DNA of 64,000 nucleotides, taken from positions 744,001 to 808,000 of the forward strand of contig NZ_JAPEPO010000002.1 of the NCBI RefSeq assembly GCF_026340095.1, in the 5' to 3' direction. The notes beneath the pieces are model-generated. The model had not been told where the DNA came from. It was given only the letters and a program-made list of their open reading frames with translations, and ran no database searches. Position 1 is the first letter of the stretch. Every line of letters starts with the position of its first letter. The DNA is from Streptomyces sp. NBC_01446 (GTDB lineage: Bacteria > Actinomycetota > Actinomycetes > Streptomycetales > Streptomycetaceae). Made by a program: the position numbers and the translations under genes. This document shows, piece by piece, positions 51,734 to 60,589 of the stretch.

Positions 51734-54060
51734 AGTTCACCGACGGCTACTGGCTGATGCGCGAGGGCGTCCGGGCGTCGTACGCGACCGAGATCGCCGA
51801 GGCGCGCATCGACGACGGCCGGCTCACCCTGTACGCGCCGGTGCGGCGAGTGGAGCAACGGGGCCACACCCTCAACAGCCCCCTCCTGACCGTTGAGTGC
51901 TGGTCGCCCGCCGAGGGAGTGATCGGCATCCGCTCCACCCACCACGCGGGCGCCACCGCGCACGGCCCCGACTTCGCCCTGCGCACCGACCCCGACCACA
52001 CCTCGAAGATCACCCGGGACGGGTCCCTGCTGGAGCTGACCAGCGGGGAGCTGGCCCTGCGGGTGGACACCGCCGCCCCCTGGCGCCTGGACTTCACTGC
52101 CGACGGGCGCGTCCTGACATCCGCCGGGTCCCGCGGCACCGGCTTCGCCCTCACCGGCGACGAACGCCACCACTCACTGGCCCAACTGTCCCTGGACGTA
52201 GGTGAATTGGTCTATGGGCTCGGCGAGCGCTTCACCCCGTTCACCAGGAACGGCCAGAGCGTGGACATCTGGCAGGCCGACGGCGGCACCGCCAGCGAGC
52301 AGTCGTACAAGAACATCCCTTTCCATCTCACCAACCGGGGCTACGGCGTCTTCGTCAACCACCCCGGCCACGTCTCGTACGAGATCGGGTCCGAGGCCGT
52401 GGGGCAGGTGCAGTTCAGCGTCGAGGACCAGTCGCTGGAGTACTACGTCATCCACGGCCCGACGCCCAAGGACGTCCTGGACCGCTACACCGCCCTGACC
52501 GGCCGCCCGGCGCTGCCGCCCGCCTGGTCGTTCGGGCTGTGGCTGTCCACGTCCTTCACCACCTCGTACGACGAGGAGACCGTCAACCGGTTCGTCCGCG
52601 GCATGTCGGAGCGCGGCATCCCGCTCGGTGTCTTCCACTTCGACTGCTTCTGGATGCGTGAGTACCAGTGGTGCGACTTCACCTGGGACCCGGACGTCTT
52701 CCCGGACCCGGAAGGCATGCTGCGCCGCCTCAAGGACGAGCAGGGGCTGCGCGTCTCGGTGTGGATCAACCCGTACATCGGCCAGAAGTCCCCGCTCTTC
52801 ACGGAGGCCATGCGCCACGGCTACCTGGTCCGCAAGGCCAACGGGGACGTGTGGCAGTGGGACCTGTGGCAGGCGGGCATGGCGCTGGTCGACTTCACCG
52901 ACCCCGAGGCGCGGGAGTGGTACGCGGGCAAGTTGCGCGGGCTTGTCGCGCAGGGCGTGGACTGCTTCAAGACCGACTTCGGTGAGCGCATTCCGACGGA
53001 CGTGGTGTGGCACGACGGTTCCGACCCGGAGCGCATGCACAACTACTACACGCAGCTCTACAACGAAACCGTCTTCGAGGTGCTGAGCGAGGCGCGGGGC
53101 GCAGGCGACGCCGTGCTCTTCGCGCGGTCGGCGACCGCGGGCGGGCAGCAGTTCCCGGTGCACTGGGGCGGCGACTGCGAGTCCCACTTCGGGGCGATGG
53201 CCGAGTCGCTGCGCGGCGGCCTCTCGCTCGGCCTGTCCGGTTTCGGCTTCTGGAGCCATGACATCGGCGGCTTCGAGGGCACGCCGACGCCCGAAGTCTT
53301 CAAGCGGTGGGTGCAGTTCGGCCTGCTGTCCTCGCACAGCCGGCTCCACGGCAGCAGGTCGTACCGTGTGCCGTGGGACTTCGACGAAGAGGCCGTGGCC
53401 GTCACCCGCGACTTCACCAGGCTCAAGCACCGCCTCATGCCGTATCTCTTCCGCGCGGCCCAGCAGGCGCGGGAGCGGGGTACACCCGTGATGCGCGCCA
53501 TGCTCCTGGAGTTCCCCGAGGACCCGGCGTGCCACACCCTCGACCGCCAGTACATGCTCGGCGACGACCTGCTCGTGGCGCCGGTCTTCTCGGCCGACGG
53601 AAGCGTCGAGTACTACGTGCCCGAGGGTACCTGGACACATCTGCTGTCGGGCGAGCGGGTCGAGGGGCCGGGCTGGCGACGCGAGCGGTACGGCTTCGAC
53701 AGCCTGCCACTGCTGGCCCGCCCCGGCTCGGTGATCCCGTTCGGGGAGAGCGACGACAGCGCCGTCTACGACTGGGCGCACGGAGTGACGCTGCGCGTCC
53801 ACGCCCCGGCGGACGGCACGACGAGGGTGGTCCGGATCCCTGCTGCGGACGGTTTCGCGGGTGCCACGTTCCGCATGCGGCGGGACGGCGACGTCATCAC
53901 GGTCGAGGCCGACGACACCCAAGTGCCGTGGCAGGTCCTGCTCGTCGGCACGGAAGCATCCGGCGAGAGCGCGGAACAGACCGCCCTCGGCACACTCCTC
54001 ACGGCCGCGTCCGGCGTCACAGCGGTCTCGGCGGTTCTGACGGGGGCGGGCACGGCGTAG
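51730..54060 (+). CDS. yicI: GH31 alpha-xylosidase (YicI-like)
   Basis: 776 residues. By position, the catalytic nucleophile is Asp416 (CFKTDFGERIP) and the acid/base Asp482 (VHWGGDCESHFGAM), the same numbering as in E. coli YicI. GERFTPFTRNGQSVDIWQADGGTASEQSYKNIPF, HFDCFWMREYQWCDFTWD and GLSGFGFWSHDIGGFEGTPTPEVFKRWVQFGLLSSHSRLHG are also YicI-like. It should remove alpha-1,6-xylosyl residues from isoprimeverose or xyloglucan oligosaccharides. The TTG start overlaps the GH1 stop (TTGA). Confidence 0.94.
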   Translation: MKFTDGYWLMREGVRASYATEIAEARIDDGRLTLYAPVRRVEQRGHTLNSPLLTVECWSPAEGVIGIRSTHHAGATAHGPDFALRTDPDHTSKITRDGSLLELTSGELALRVDTAAPWRLDFTADGRVLTSAGSRGTGFALTGDERHHSLAQLSLDVGELVYGLGERFTPFTRNGQSVDIWQADGGTASEQSYKNIPFHLTNRGYGVFVNHPGHVSYEIGSEAVGQVQFSVEDQSLEYYVIHGPTPKDVLDRYTALTGRPALPPAWSFGLWLSTSFTTSYDEETVNRFVRGMSERGIPLGVFHFDCFWMREYQWCDFTWDPDVFPDPEGMLRRLKDEQGLRVSVWINPYIGQKSPLFTEAMRHGYLVRKANGDVWQWDLWQAGMALVDFTDPEAREWYAGKLRGLVAQGVDCFKTDFGERIPTDVVWHDGSDPERMHNYYTQLYNETVFEVLSEARGAGDAVLFARSATAGGQQFPVHWGGDCESHFGAMAESLRGGLSLGLSGFGFWSHDIGGFEGTPTPEVFKRWVQFGLLSSHSRLHGSRSYRVPWDFDEEAVAVTRDFTRLKHRLMPYLFRAAQQARERGTPVMRAMLLEFPEDPACHTLDRQYMLGDDLLVAPVFSADGSVEYYVPEGTWTHLLSGERVEGPGWRRERYGFDSLPLLARPGSVIPFGESDDSAVYDWAHGVTLRVHAPADGTTRVVRIPAADGFAGATFRMRRDGDVITVEADDTQVPWQVLLVGTEASGESAEQTALGTLLTAASGVTAVSAVLTGAGTA

Positions 54061-54150
54061 CGACGTCATCGGCATGCTGCTGGTACGCCTCGCCCGGAGA
54101 CCCGCAGCACGGCCCTTCCTGTCCGACCACCAACTCCCCACCACCGATGG

Positions 54151-55347
54151 TCAGTTGGCGTTCCGCGAGTCCTTCTCGTGGTCGTCGGCATGCGGCCGGG
54201 CGCCCTGCTGCCCGCCGTCGCCGACCGTCTCGGGGCCGAGCGGCACGCCGTTCGTCCGCAGCATGTGCCGCACGTCCAGGATCAGCGGGAACACTTCGTG
54301 GTTCCGGTCCTCGCCCTGTTCGTCCCAGGCGCGCTGCTCGGCCTCGACCGCCATGAGGTCCTGGGCGAACACCCGTTCAGTGAAGCGGCGGATGAGTGGC
54401 CAGGCGAGCTGGAGCACCCCCGGGACCGGCGGCTTCGCGATCATCAGCAGGCCGTAGGCGTGATTGATGCGCTGCTCGGCATCCTCCGGCACGTAGGCCG
54501 CCCAGAGGGAGAAGGACGGGAGTTCGGCGCCGTCGGGGACGGCTCGCAAGGTCTGGTACGGGTACTGGGTGCGGATGGTGATCTCGTCGGGTGTCTGCTG
54601 TCCACCGAGCCCTTCGGCCGACAGCAGTCCGGCGCCGCGGTCCTTCTTGCCCCCGGCGGGGACGAAGAGGTAGCGGGCCTCGACGAACTGCGGGCCGGTC
54701 TCGTACCCCAGCAGCTTGGGCTGAATTCTGCCCAGCACCCTGCGGTGCAGGAACTGGTGGTTCATGTCCAGCAGGTTCTCGTGCATGAACGAGTAGTGGC
54801 AGTTCACGGTGCGGGAGAAGGTCATGGTCCGGTGCGTGGCCGCGCCGAACTCGGGCAGTACCGGAAACGGCGCCGACTCGGCCTTCTCGGGGTCGCCCGG
54901 GAAGACGAACACCAGGCCGAACGCCTCGCGGACCGGATACGAGCGCACGCCGCGAGGCGGCCGCTCGCATCCCTTGGGCAGGTACGGGAACTGCGAGATG
55001 CGGCCGTTTCCGCGGTAGGCCCAGGCGTGGTAGCAGCAGCGCAGTGCGTCCCCCTCCACGACGCCGAGACTCAGCGGCACCTGTCGGTGCGCGCACCGGT
55101 CCTCCAGCGCGTAGACGCTTCCGCTCCGACCCCGGTAGAGCACGATCCGTTCCCCTGCGAAGACGGCGGCGAAGGTACGTTCCTTGCGCACAGCACGTGA
55201 CATGGCCACGGGATACCAGTAATCCGGGTCGATCCCGATGCGCCGCAGGTCGGCGACGGCCTCGCCACGTTCGCTCACCGGACGTGACGGGAAACCCGCC
55301 GGTCCGTCGGCGCTGTACCCGTCCGTTCCGGGAAGGGCCTCGGTCAT
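54151..55347 (-). CDS. Rieske [2Fe-2S] aromatic-ring-hydroxylating oxygenase, alpha-type
   Basis: 398 residues. The Rieske cluster is CAHRQVPLSLGVVEGDALRCCYHAWAYRGNG, with two Cys and two His ligands. The mononuclear iron region HENLLDMNHQFLHRRVLG supplies two of the facial-triad histidines. ATG 55347 has AAGGGAG upstream; the frame open to 55701 is non-coding. The N-terminus (SRPVSERGEAVADLRRIGIDPDYWYPVAMSRAVRKERTFAAVFAGERIVLYRGRSGSVYAL) fits single-component-type oxygenases that need separate reductases. No ferredoxin or reductase gene is nearby. Substrate unknown. Confidence 0.9.
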   Translation of the reverse strand: MTEALPGTDGYSADGPAGFPSRPVSERGEAVADLRRIGIDPDYWYPVAMSRAVRKERTFAAVFAGERIVLYRGRSGSVYALEDRCAHRQVPLSLGVVEGDALRCCYHAWAYRGNGRISQFPYLPKGCERPPRGVRSYPVREAFGLVFVFPGDPEKAESAPFPVLPEFGAATHRTMTFSRTVNCHYSFMHENLLDMNHQFLHRRVLGRIQPKLLGYETGPQFVEARYLFVPAGGKKDRGAGLLSAEGLGGQQTPDEITIRTQYPYQTLRAVPDGAELPSFSLWAAYVPEDAEQRINHAYGLLMIAKPPVPGVLQLAWPLIRRFTERVFAQDLMAVEAEQRAWDEQGEDRNHEVFPLILDVRHMLRTNGVPLGPETVGDGGQQGARPHADDHEKDSRNAN

Positions 55348-55830
55348 GTACTGCTCCCTTGCGCTGGAGCCGGGAGGACACGGCAGGGGGAGCACCAGGC
55401 TCCCGGAAAGGTGTACACACGTCGCCGGCCGGCCTGTCCCGGGCCGTGCCTCTGGGTTCGGGTGGCTGCCGATCAGCGGGCATGCCGCCGGCGGCATCGG
55501 TTCGGTCCGACCCGGTGGAGGCCGAGGGCGCTCCGCCTGCCGCGGCAGAACTCCACTTCCACGGTGGTAGCAGGCGGCGCAAACGGCAACCGCAGTGCCG
55601 TGCGACCGCACGAATCGCCTGTCCATCCAGCGCGACCGGCGGGCCCGGACGCGCCGGGGTGCCACCACCGGCGGGGCAGTCGCAACCATGAGCCCGGACA
55701 CGGCTTCCGCGTTACTCCATTTGCCTGTCCGGCGCTCCCCTGGGCGCGGTACTGAGCACCGGGGTTCCCCGTCAGCGGGTGGACATCATGCGATCGTGCA
55801 GCGTCAGAGCGACGCGACCAAAAGGGACGT
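55348..55830. other. Divergent intergenic region, Rieske gene to ferritin-like gene
   Basis: About 480 bp with no supported gene on either strand. It must hold the promoters of both divergent genes. AAGGGACGT before 55831 is the ferritin-like gene's ribosome site. No clear promoter or dyad was identified. Confidence 0.4.
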
Positions 55831-56637
55831 ATGAACGAGACAGTTTCCATTCCCACCAGAACGCCCGAGATCGGGGATCACGCCTTCACCCGGGGCACCA
55901 CAACGGCGACCGACCGGGCAGAGCTGCACTCGCTCCTCCGAACAGCCCTCGCCCTCGAACACGCCACCATTCCCCCCTATCTCACGGCGATGTACTCCCT
56001 CAAGGACGGAAAGAACCAAGAGGTCGGAGGCATCATCCGCAGCGTCGTCATGCAGGAGATGCTGCACCTGGCGCTCATCGGAAACATCATGAACGCGGTC
56101 GGTGCCACCCCCAGGTTCGACGACCCGGGCCTGGTTCCCGCCTACCCGGGGCCACTGCCCGGCGGGGTGATGCCCGACCTGGAGGTCTCGCTCGGCGCCT
56201 GCTCGATCGAACGGGTACGCCAGGTCTTCATGGGCGTCGAACTGCCCGAGGCCCCCCTCGCCCCGGCCGGCCAGAGAGAACTCCAGTCCATTTCTGGCTA
56301 CAACCCTCAGCTGGACGCGGAAGGGAACATCCAGAACCTCACCGAAGAGGCCCTCGACGCCCCTAGAAGGTTCTTTGCCCTGGCCGACTACGACGACAGC
56401 ACCATCGGCGGGTTCTACCAGCACATCGCCCAGGTGCTGACCGACCTCGACGAGCGTGAGAAGAATCTGTTCAGCGGCGATCCACGCAGGCAGGTCAGCT
56501 GGCCGCACGCTCCCGGACGGCTGTACCGGGTGACCAATCTGCAGACAGCGCTCTGGGCCATCCTGGAGATCATCGACCAGGGCGAGGGCCACGCCCAGGA
56601 CCCGACCGTAGGCCCGCTACCGGGAAGGGCGTCATGA
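55831..56637 (+). CDS. Ferritin-like domain protein (N-terminal half of a split family)
   Basis: 268 residues. The helical bundle shows ELHSLLRTALALEHATIPPYLTAMYSL, with a conserved Glu-x-x-His, and IIRSVVMQEMLHLALIGNIMNAVGATPRF, with ExxxH-type ligands for a di-iron site. The family resembles the ferritin-like domain seen in VioB-type iminophenylpyruvate dimer synthases. It ends IIDQGEGHAQDPTVGPLPGRAS, exactly where typical family members continue into a HYYRF-type segment, which is encoded by the next gene (ATGA overlap). Confidence 0.85.
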   Translation: MNETVSIPTRTPEIGDHAFTRGTTTATDRAELHSLLRTALALEHATIPPYLTAMYSLKDGKNQEVGGIIRSVVMQEMLHLALIGNIMNAVGATPRFDDPGLVPAYPGPLPGGVMPDLEVSLGACSIERVRQVFMGVELPEAPLAPAGQRELQSISGYNPQLDAEGNIQNLTEEALDAPRRFFALADYDDSTIGGFYQHIAQVLTDLDEREKNLFSGDPRRQVSWPHAPGRLYRVTNLQTALWAILEIIDQGEGHAQDPTVGPLPGRAS

Positions 56638-57203
56638 CCAGCACCGAGAAGGACGGGGCCGTCGGCGGGCCCGACCGACGCACCGCTCTGCAACTGGCGG
56701 CCACTGCCGCCGTGTCGGGGGTGCTCGCCACCGGCGCAGGGGTGCCGTCCTCCGCGTCGGCCGTTGCCGAACCATCGGCGGCCGAGGGGCCACCGCCGGC
56801 CGTCCAGGCCGGGGCAGGCACGGATGAGCTGGCGCACTACTACCGGTTCTGGGAGATCGTGCAAGGGCGCCGGCTGGTCAAGACGCACGGCTACTGGTCG
56901 TTCGACGGGCCGGAAATCCCGTTCGATCCGCGCGAGGTGTACCGCCTGGTCGAGAATCCCGACACCCAGCAGCTGGAGGAGGGCTCGGCAGCGCGCGAAG
57001 CGTCCGAACAGTGCGACCGCGCGTACACCGAGATGCTCAGGACGCTCAACCGCGTGTTCGACGGCCACCCCCAAGAACTCCGCCGGGCCCAGCAGCAGAT
57101 GGAAGTCCTCGGCAAGCAGGCGCGTGCGCTGATGCGGATTCCGAGCGCCCCCGGCGCCAAGACGGTTCTGGCCCCGGCATTCCAACTGGCCGAGGACGAC
57201 TGA
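56634..57203 (+). CDS. C-terminal partner of the ferritin-like protein with Tat-like leader
   Basis: 189 residues. The first 45 residues look like a twin-arginine leader (PDRRTALQLAATAAVSGVLATGAGVPSSASA). The rest, ELAHYYRFWEIVQGRRLVKTHGYWSFDGPEIPFDPREVYRLVENP, and the helical end (FDGHPQELRRAQQQMEVLGKQARALMRIPSAPGAKTVLAPAFQ), match the C-terminal part of ferritin-like family members. It overlaps the preceding gene by 4 nt. The combination suggests a split gene where the second half gained an export-like leader. Confidence 0.78.
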   Translation: MTSTEKDGAVGGPDRRTALQLAATAAVSGVLATGAGVPSSASAVAEPSAAEGPPPAVQAGAGTDELAHYYRFWEIVQGRRLVKTHGYWSFDGPEIPFDPREVYRLVENPDTQQLEEGSAAREASEQCDRAYTEMLRTLNRVFDGHPQELRRAQQQMEVLGKQARALMRIPSAPGAKTVLAPAFQLAEDD

Positions 57204-57274
57204 GCGGGATGTGCCGCGGTGACGACGCCTGCGCTCGCGGTGCCTCGTCCGGTGACCAGCCCTAGGTTGGTGAC

Positions 57275-58525
57275 ATGGCAGTGATGACCGTTAAACGTCC
57301 GGGATCGCAGGCTCGGACTCGCGTCGTGGACGTCTTGTTGGCGGCCTTGGTCTTTCTGCTGTCGATGTTGGCGGTCTCGATCGTTCATGAGGAGCACCGG
57401 ATCTCCATCCGATGGCAGGCCGTGGTGCTCCTCGGGACCAGTTGCTTCGCACTGGTGTGGCGGCGCCGCCACCCCTTCGGCGTACTCGCCGTGGCCATCA
57501 GCTGCTCAGCCATCCTTCAGGCGCTCGGGTTCCGGGAAGGCCCGCTGGGGACCAGCTCGGTCATCCTGTCCATCTACACCGTCGCCGCGTGCACCGACCG
57601 GCGTACCACCTGGACGACAGCGGGCGCGACGGCCGCCGTGCTGGTAGGAGCGGCCCTGGCGACCGACCCACGGACATGGCTTTCCCCGGACAACGCGGCG
57701 ACGCTAGCATGGACGGCTCTGCCGGCGGCGGTCGGGGACGGCGTGCGATCCCGCAGAGCCTATGTGGTGGCCGTGGAAGAACGGGCGGAGCACGCGGAAC
57801 GCACCCGCGAGCAGGAAGCCCGTCAGCGGGTGGCGGCCGAACGGATGCGCATCGCACGTGAGTTGCACGACGTCGTGACCCACCACATCGCCCTGATCAA
57901 CGCCCAGGCGGGCGTCGCCGTCCATCTTGTGGAGCAGCGGCCCGAACACGTACTCACCGCGCTGGAGGGCATCCGCGACGTGAGCCAGTCCGCGCTGGAC
58001 GAGCTGCGGGTGACCGTGAGCCTGCTGCGGCAGCCGGACGAGACAGCCGCACCGCGCGATCCGACGCCGGGCATGAGTCACGTACCTGACCTTCTGGCGT
58101 CCTTCGAACGTGCTGGGCTTGCTGTCAAGCAGACGCTGAGCGGCGACCCCAAGCCGCTGGCACCGGCAGCCGACCTGGCGGCGTACCGCATCATCCAGGA
58201 GGCCCTGACCAATGTGCGCAAGCACTCGGGCGTGGACGAGGCACGACTGGATCTGTCCTACCTCCCGAACTGGCTGACGATCACCGTGGAGGACGACGGC
58301 CCGTCGCAGCCCGCCCCCTCCGATCCGGGAAGCGGCCACGGGCTGATCGGGATGCGCGAACGGGCCGGCACAGTCGGAGGCAGGGTAAAAGCGGGACCGC
58401 GCGCGGAAGGCGGTTTCACGGTGACTGCCGAGCTGCCTCTGCTGTCCGCTACCGCAGAGGACTCGGCAGCGGCGGATGCCGATGAGCCGGCTGTGAAGGG
58501 CACCACCGAGGAAGGACGAGCGTGA
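57275..58525 (+). CDS. Sensor histidine kinase (NarL/DesK-type, HisKA_3)
   Basis: 416 residues. About four membrane segments cover residues 15-160 (VVDVLLAALVFLLSMLAVSIV, AVVLLGTSCFALVW, FGVLAVAISCSAILQAL and TWTTAGATAAVLVGAAL). The dimerisation helix carries the phosphorylated His198 in RIARELHDVVTHHIALINAQAG. The ATPase domain shows AYRIIQEALTNVRKHSG (N-box) and GSGHGLIGMRERAGTVGG (G-box). It is coupled to the response regulator through a GTGA overlap. Confidence 0.92.
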   Translation: MAVMTVKRPGSQARTRVVDVLLAALVFLLSMLAVSIVHEEHRISIRWQAVVLLGTSCFALVWRRRHPFGVLAVAISCSAILQALGFREGPLGTSSVILSIYTVAACTDRRTTWTTAGATAAVLVGAALATDPRTWLSPDNAATLAWTALPAAVGDGVRSRRAYVVAVEERAEHAERTREQEARQRVAAERMRIARELHDVVTHHIALINAQAGVAVHLVEQRPEHVLTALEGIRDVSQSALDELRVTVSLLRQPDETAAPRDPTPGMSHVPDLLASFERAGLAVKQTLSGDPKPLAPAADLAAYRIIQEALTNVRKHSGVDEARLDLSYLPNWLTITVEDDGPSQPAPSDPGSGHGLIGMRERAGTVGGRVKAGPRAEGGFTVTAELPLLSATAEDSAAADADEPAVKGTTEEGRA

Positions 58526-59211
58526 CGATCCGTGTTCTTCTCGCCGATGACCAGGCTCTGCTACGGGGCACCTTCAAGATGCTGTTTGATTCCGCGGACG
58601 ACATGGAGACCGTGGGTGAGGCCGCCAATGGCAGGGAGGCCGTGGACCTCTCCGAGTCGCTGCATCCCGACGTCGTCCTGATGGACATCCGGATGCCCGA
58701 GATGGACGGCCTCGACGCGACGCGCCTGATCAGCGAGTCCGAGGACCTCGCCGGGGTGAAAGTCCTGATCCTCACCACCTTCGAGGACGACGAGCACGTC
58801 GCCGAGGCGCTGCGGGCGGGGGCGAGCGGCTTTCTCGGCAAGGGTGTACGGCCTGAGGTCCTGCTCGAGGCCGTCCGCACGGTGGCCGCCGGTGAGGCGC
58901 TGCTCTCCCCCGTGGCGACTCGCGCGCTGATCTCCCGCTTTCTGGCGCAGCCCGAGCTGTACCCGGCCGTCGTACAGGAGCGCCTGGAGTACCTGACACC
59001 GCGGGAGCGCGATGTGATGTGCCTGGTGGCGCTGGGTCTATCGAACGAAGAAATTGCCGAACGTTTGTTCGTAAGCCCGCTGACCGCCAAGACGCACGTC
59101 AACCGGGCCATGACCAAGCTGGCGGCGCGCGACCGGGCCCAGCTCGTGGTCATGGCCTACCAGTGCGGCCTGGTCAGCCCGGTGGTGGAACCAGCCGGCC
59201 CACAGGCCTGA
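58522..59211 (+). CDS. LuxR-type response regulator (NarL family)
   Basis: 229 residues. The receiver domain has acidic residues at the start (LLADDQALLRGTF), the phosphorylated Asp55 (VVLMDIRMPEMDG) and Lys in LTTFEDDEHVAEALRAGASGFLGKG. The C-terminal HTH reads LTPRERDVMCLVALGLSNEEIAERLFVSPLTAKTHVNRAMTKLAARDRAQLV. It begins with GTG overlapping the kinase stop. It should be phosphorylated by its neighbour and activate unknown promoters. Confidence 0.94.
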   Translation: MTIRVLLADDQALLRGTFKMLFDSADDMETVGEAANGREAVDLSESLHPDVVLMDIRMPEMDGLDATRLISESEDLAGVKVLILTTFEDDEHVAEALRAGASGFLGKGVRPEVLLEAVRTVAAGEALLSPVATRALISRFLAQPELYPAVVQERLEYLTPRERDVMCLVALGLSNEEIAERLFVSPLTAKTHVNRAMTKLAARDRAQLVVMAYQCGLVSPVVEPAGPQA

Positions 59212-59465
59212 GGACCCCATGGGGCAGGCAGGCGGGACGCCGTCGGCCGTAGACACCGGGGTCGGATACCACGGACGCAGTAGACGCGATTCGCTTCAGG
59301 GGGACGACGCGCAACCACCCCCGCGTCGGCCACATTGAATGCATGAACGGAAGCAGGTCCTTGAGCCCCAGTGCCCGGTGGCACGACCGGCCCTCCGCGC
59401 CTGCCCGCCTCATGGTGCCGTAGCTGCGTTTCTGCGCTGGTGCGGTGGCAAGGAGAGGAGTCGAC

Positions 59466-59756
59466 ATGTTCAGCACCCTGGAGTGCAACACCATCCGTGA
59501 ACGACTGGCCGACTACACGCTCGGCGCACTCGCCGAGGACGAGGCGCGTGCCGTCACCACCCACCTGGCGACCTGTTCCACCTGCCGGGACGAGCACTAC
59601 TGCCTGGCGGCGGTGTCGGCTCACCTGATCCCTCTGCGGAAGGCGCTGGCCGACGAGCCCCGCCGCCGCGAGCTCGGCCGGCGCCGCCCGGCCCGGACGC
59701 GGCACCTCACGCTCGCGCACTGGGCGAACTGCAAGGTGCTGGCGGCCATGGGCTGA
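59466..59756 (+). CDS. Zinc-finger (ZAS-like) anti-sigma-type small protein
   Basis: 96 residues. The N-terminus CNTIRERLADYTLGALAEDEARAVTTHLATCSTCRDEH carries the H-x3-C-x2-C arrangement of zinc-binding anti-sigma (ZAS) domains. No membrane helix follows; a basic tail (RRRELGRRRPARTRH) ends the protein. It is thus either a cytoplasmic anti-sigma factor or a shortened one. ATG 59466 follows GGAGAGGAG. No sigma gene is adjacent. Confidence 0.75.
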   Translation: MFSTLECNTIRERLADYTLGALAEDEARAVTTHLATCSTCRDEHYCLAAVSAHLIPLRKALADEPRRRELGRRRPARTRHLTLAHWANCKVLAAMG

Positions 59757-59890
59757 ACAGCGGTCGACCGACGACGTCACCCTTCCCCCCGGTAGACGCT
59801 CTCCTCTCGCAGACGTCGCCGCGTCCCCCATCCAGGGGACGCGGCGACGTCAACAGGTCAGCCACACAAGGGCGTTGATCCCCCGACGCC

Positions 59891-59944
59891 AGGCACAACC
59901 ATCCGGATCCGACTTCTCCCGCGGAGAGGCACAACCATCCGGAT
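59891..59944. repeat. 18-bp direct repeat before the spore-associated protein gene
   Basis: AGGCACAACCATCCGGAT occurs at 59891-59908 and 59927-59944, exactly, 36 bp apart start to start. The second copy ends 58 bp before the ATG of the secreted protein. Position, length and spacing of a little over three helical turns suggest binding of a regulator at two sites. Confidence 0.7.
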
Positions 59945-60002
59945 GTGTCGCGAGTCACATGATGCAAGAGCAACAAACTCGCAAAGATCACAAGGGGGAA
60001 AT

Positions 60003-60452
60003 ATGCGATTCAGCCGACCTGTCCTGACCGGTGCCGCCCTGGCAGCCCTCGCGATCGGGGGCACGACCGCGCTGGCGGGACCCGCCTCCGCCGCACCCAA
60101 CACCACACCGCAGAAGGTGTGCGGGAGCAGCTACAAGACCGTCAACTCTGCGCCCGTCGGCTCACTGGGCACGGTCTACCTCACGTACAACTCCTCGAAC
60201 GGCAAGAACTGCGTCGCGACCATCCGCAACAACCCCGGCACCCGGCTCGACATGTCCGCCTGGATCTACGTCTCCGACACCGACCAGGGTGACCAGGACT
60301 ACGGGCAGTACACCTCGTACGCGGGACCGACCTACGTCTACGGCAAGGCCCACTGCGTCGACTGGGGCGGCAACATCAACAACGTGTACGTCCAGGTGAC
60401 CGGATCCAACTGTGCCGCGCTCCGGGAGCACCGGGTCACCACGACCCGCTGA
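60003..60452 (+). CDS. Secreted spore-associated protein (SapA-like)
   Basis: 149 residues. A Sec leader (MRFSRPVLTGAALAALAIGG then TTALAGPASAA) precedes a mature protein of about 120 residues rich in Tyr, Asn and Gly (KVCGSSYKTVNSAPVGSLGTVYLTYNSSNGKNCVATIRNNPGTRLDMSAWIYV). Four cysteines (in VCGSS, KNCVA, AHCVDW and SNCAAL) could form two disulfides. The family is the actinobacterial spore-associated protein group found on spore surfaces. AAGGGGGA precedes the ATG, and a terminator follows. Confidence 0.88.
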   Translation: MRFSRPVLTGAALAALAIGGTTALAGPASAAPNTTPQKVCGSSYKTVNSAPVGSLGTVYLTYNSSNGKNCVATIRNNPGTRLDMSAWIYVSDTDQGDQDYGQYTSYAGPTYVYGKAHCVDWGGNINNVYVQVTGSNCAALREHRVTTTR

Positions 60453-60488
60453 TCCGCTCGACACCGCACAGCTGACCGGCGAAGCACC

Positions 60489-60529
60489 GACCGGCCGACG
60501 GGGAGCACCACACCCACCGTTGGCCGGTC
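60489..60529. terminator. Hairpin terminator downstream of the spore-associated gene
   Basis: GACCGGCCGACGG (60489-60501) pairs with CCGTTGGCCGGTC (60517-60529), 13 bp with one G-T pair and a 15-nt loop. It lies between convergent genes. Confidence 0.7.
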
Positions 60530-60589
60530 TCTGCCCGAAGTACCCATGAGCGCAACCCTGCTGGAGCGGCCCGTACCCGTTTCGCGGGT

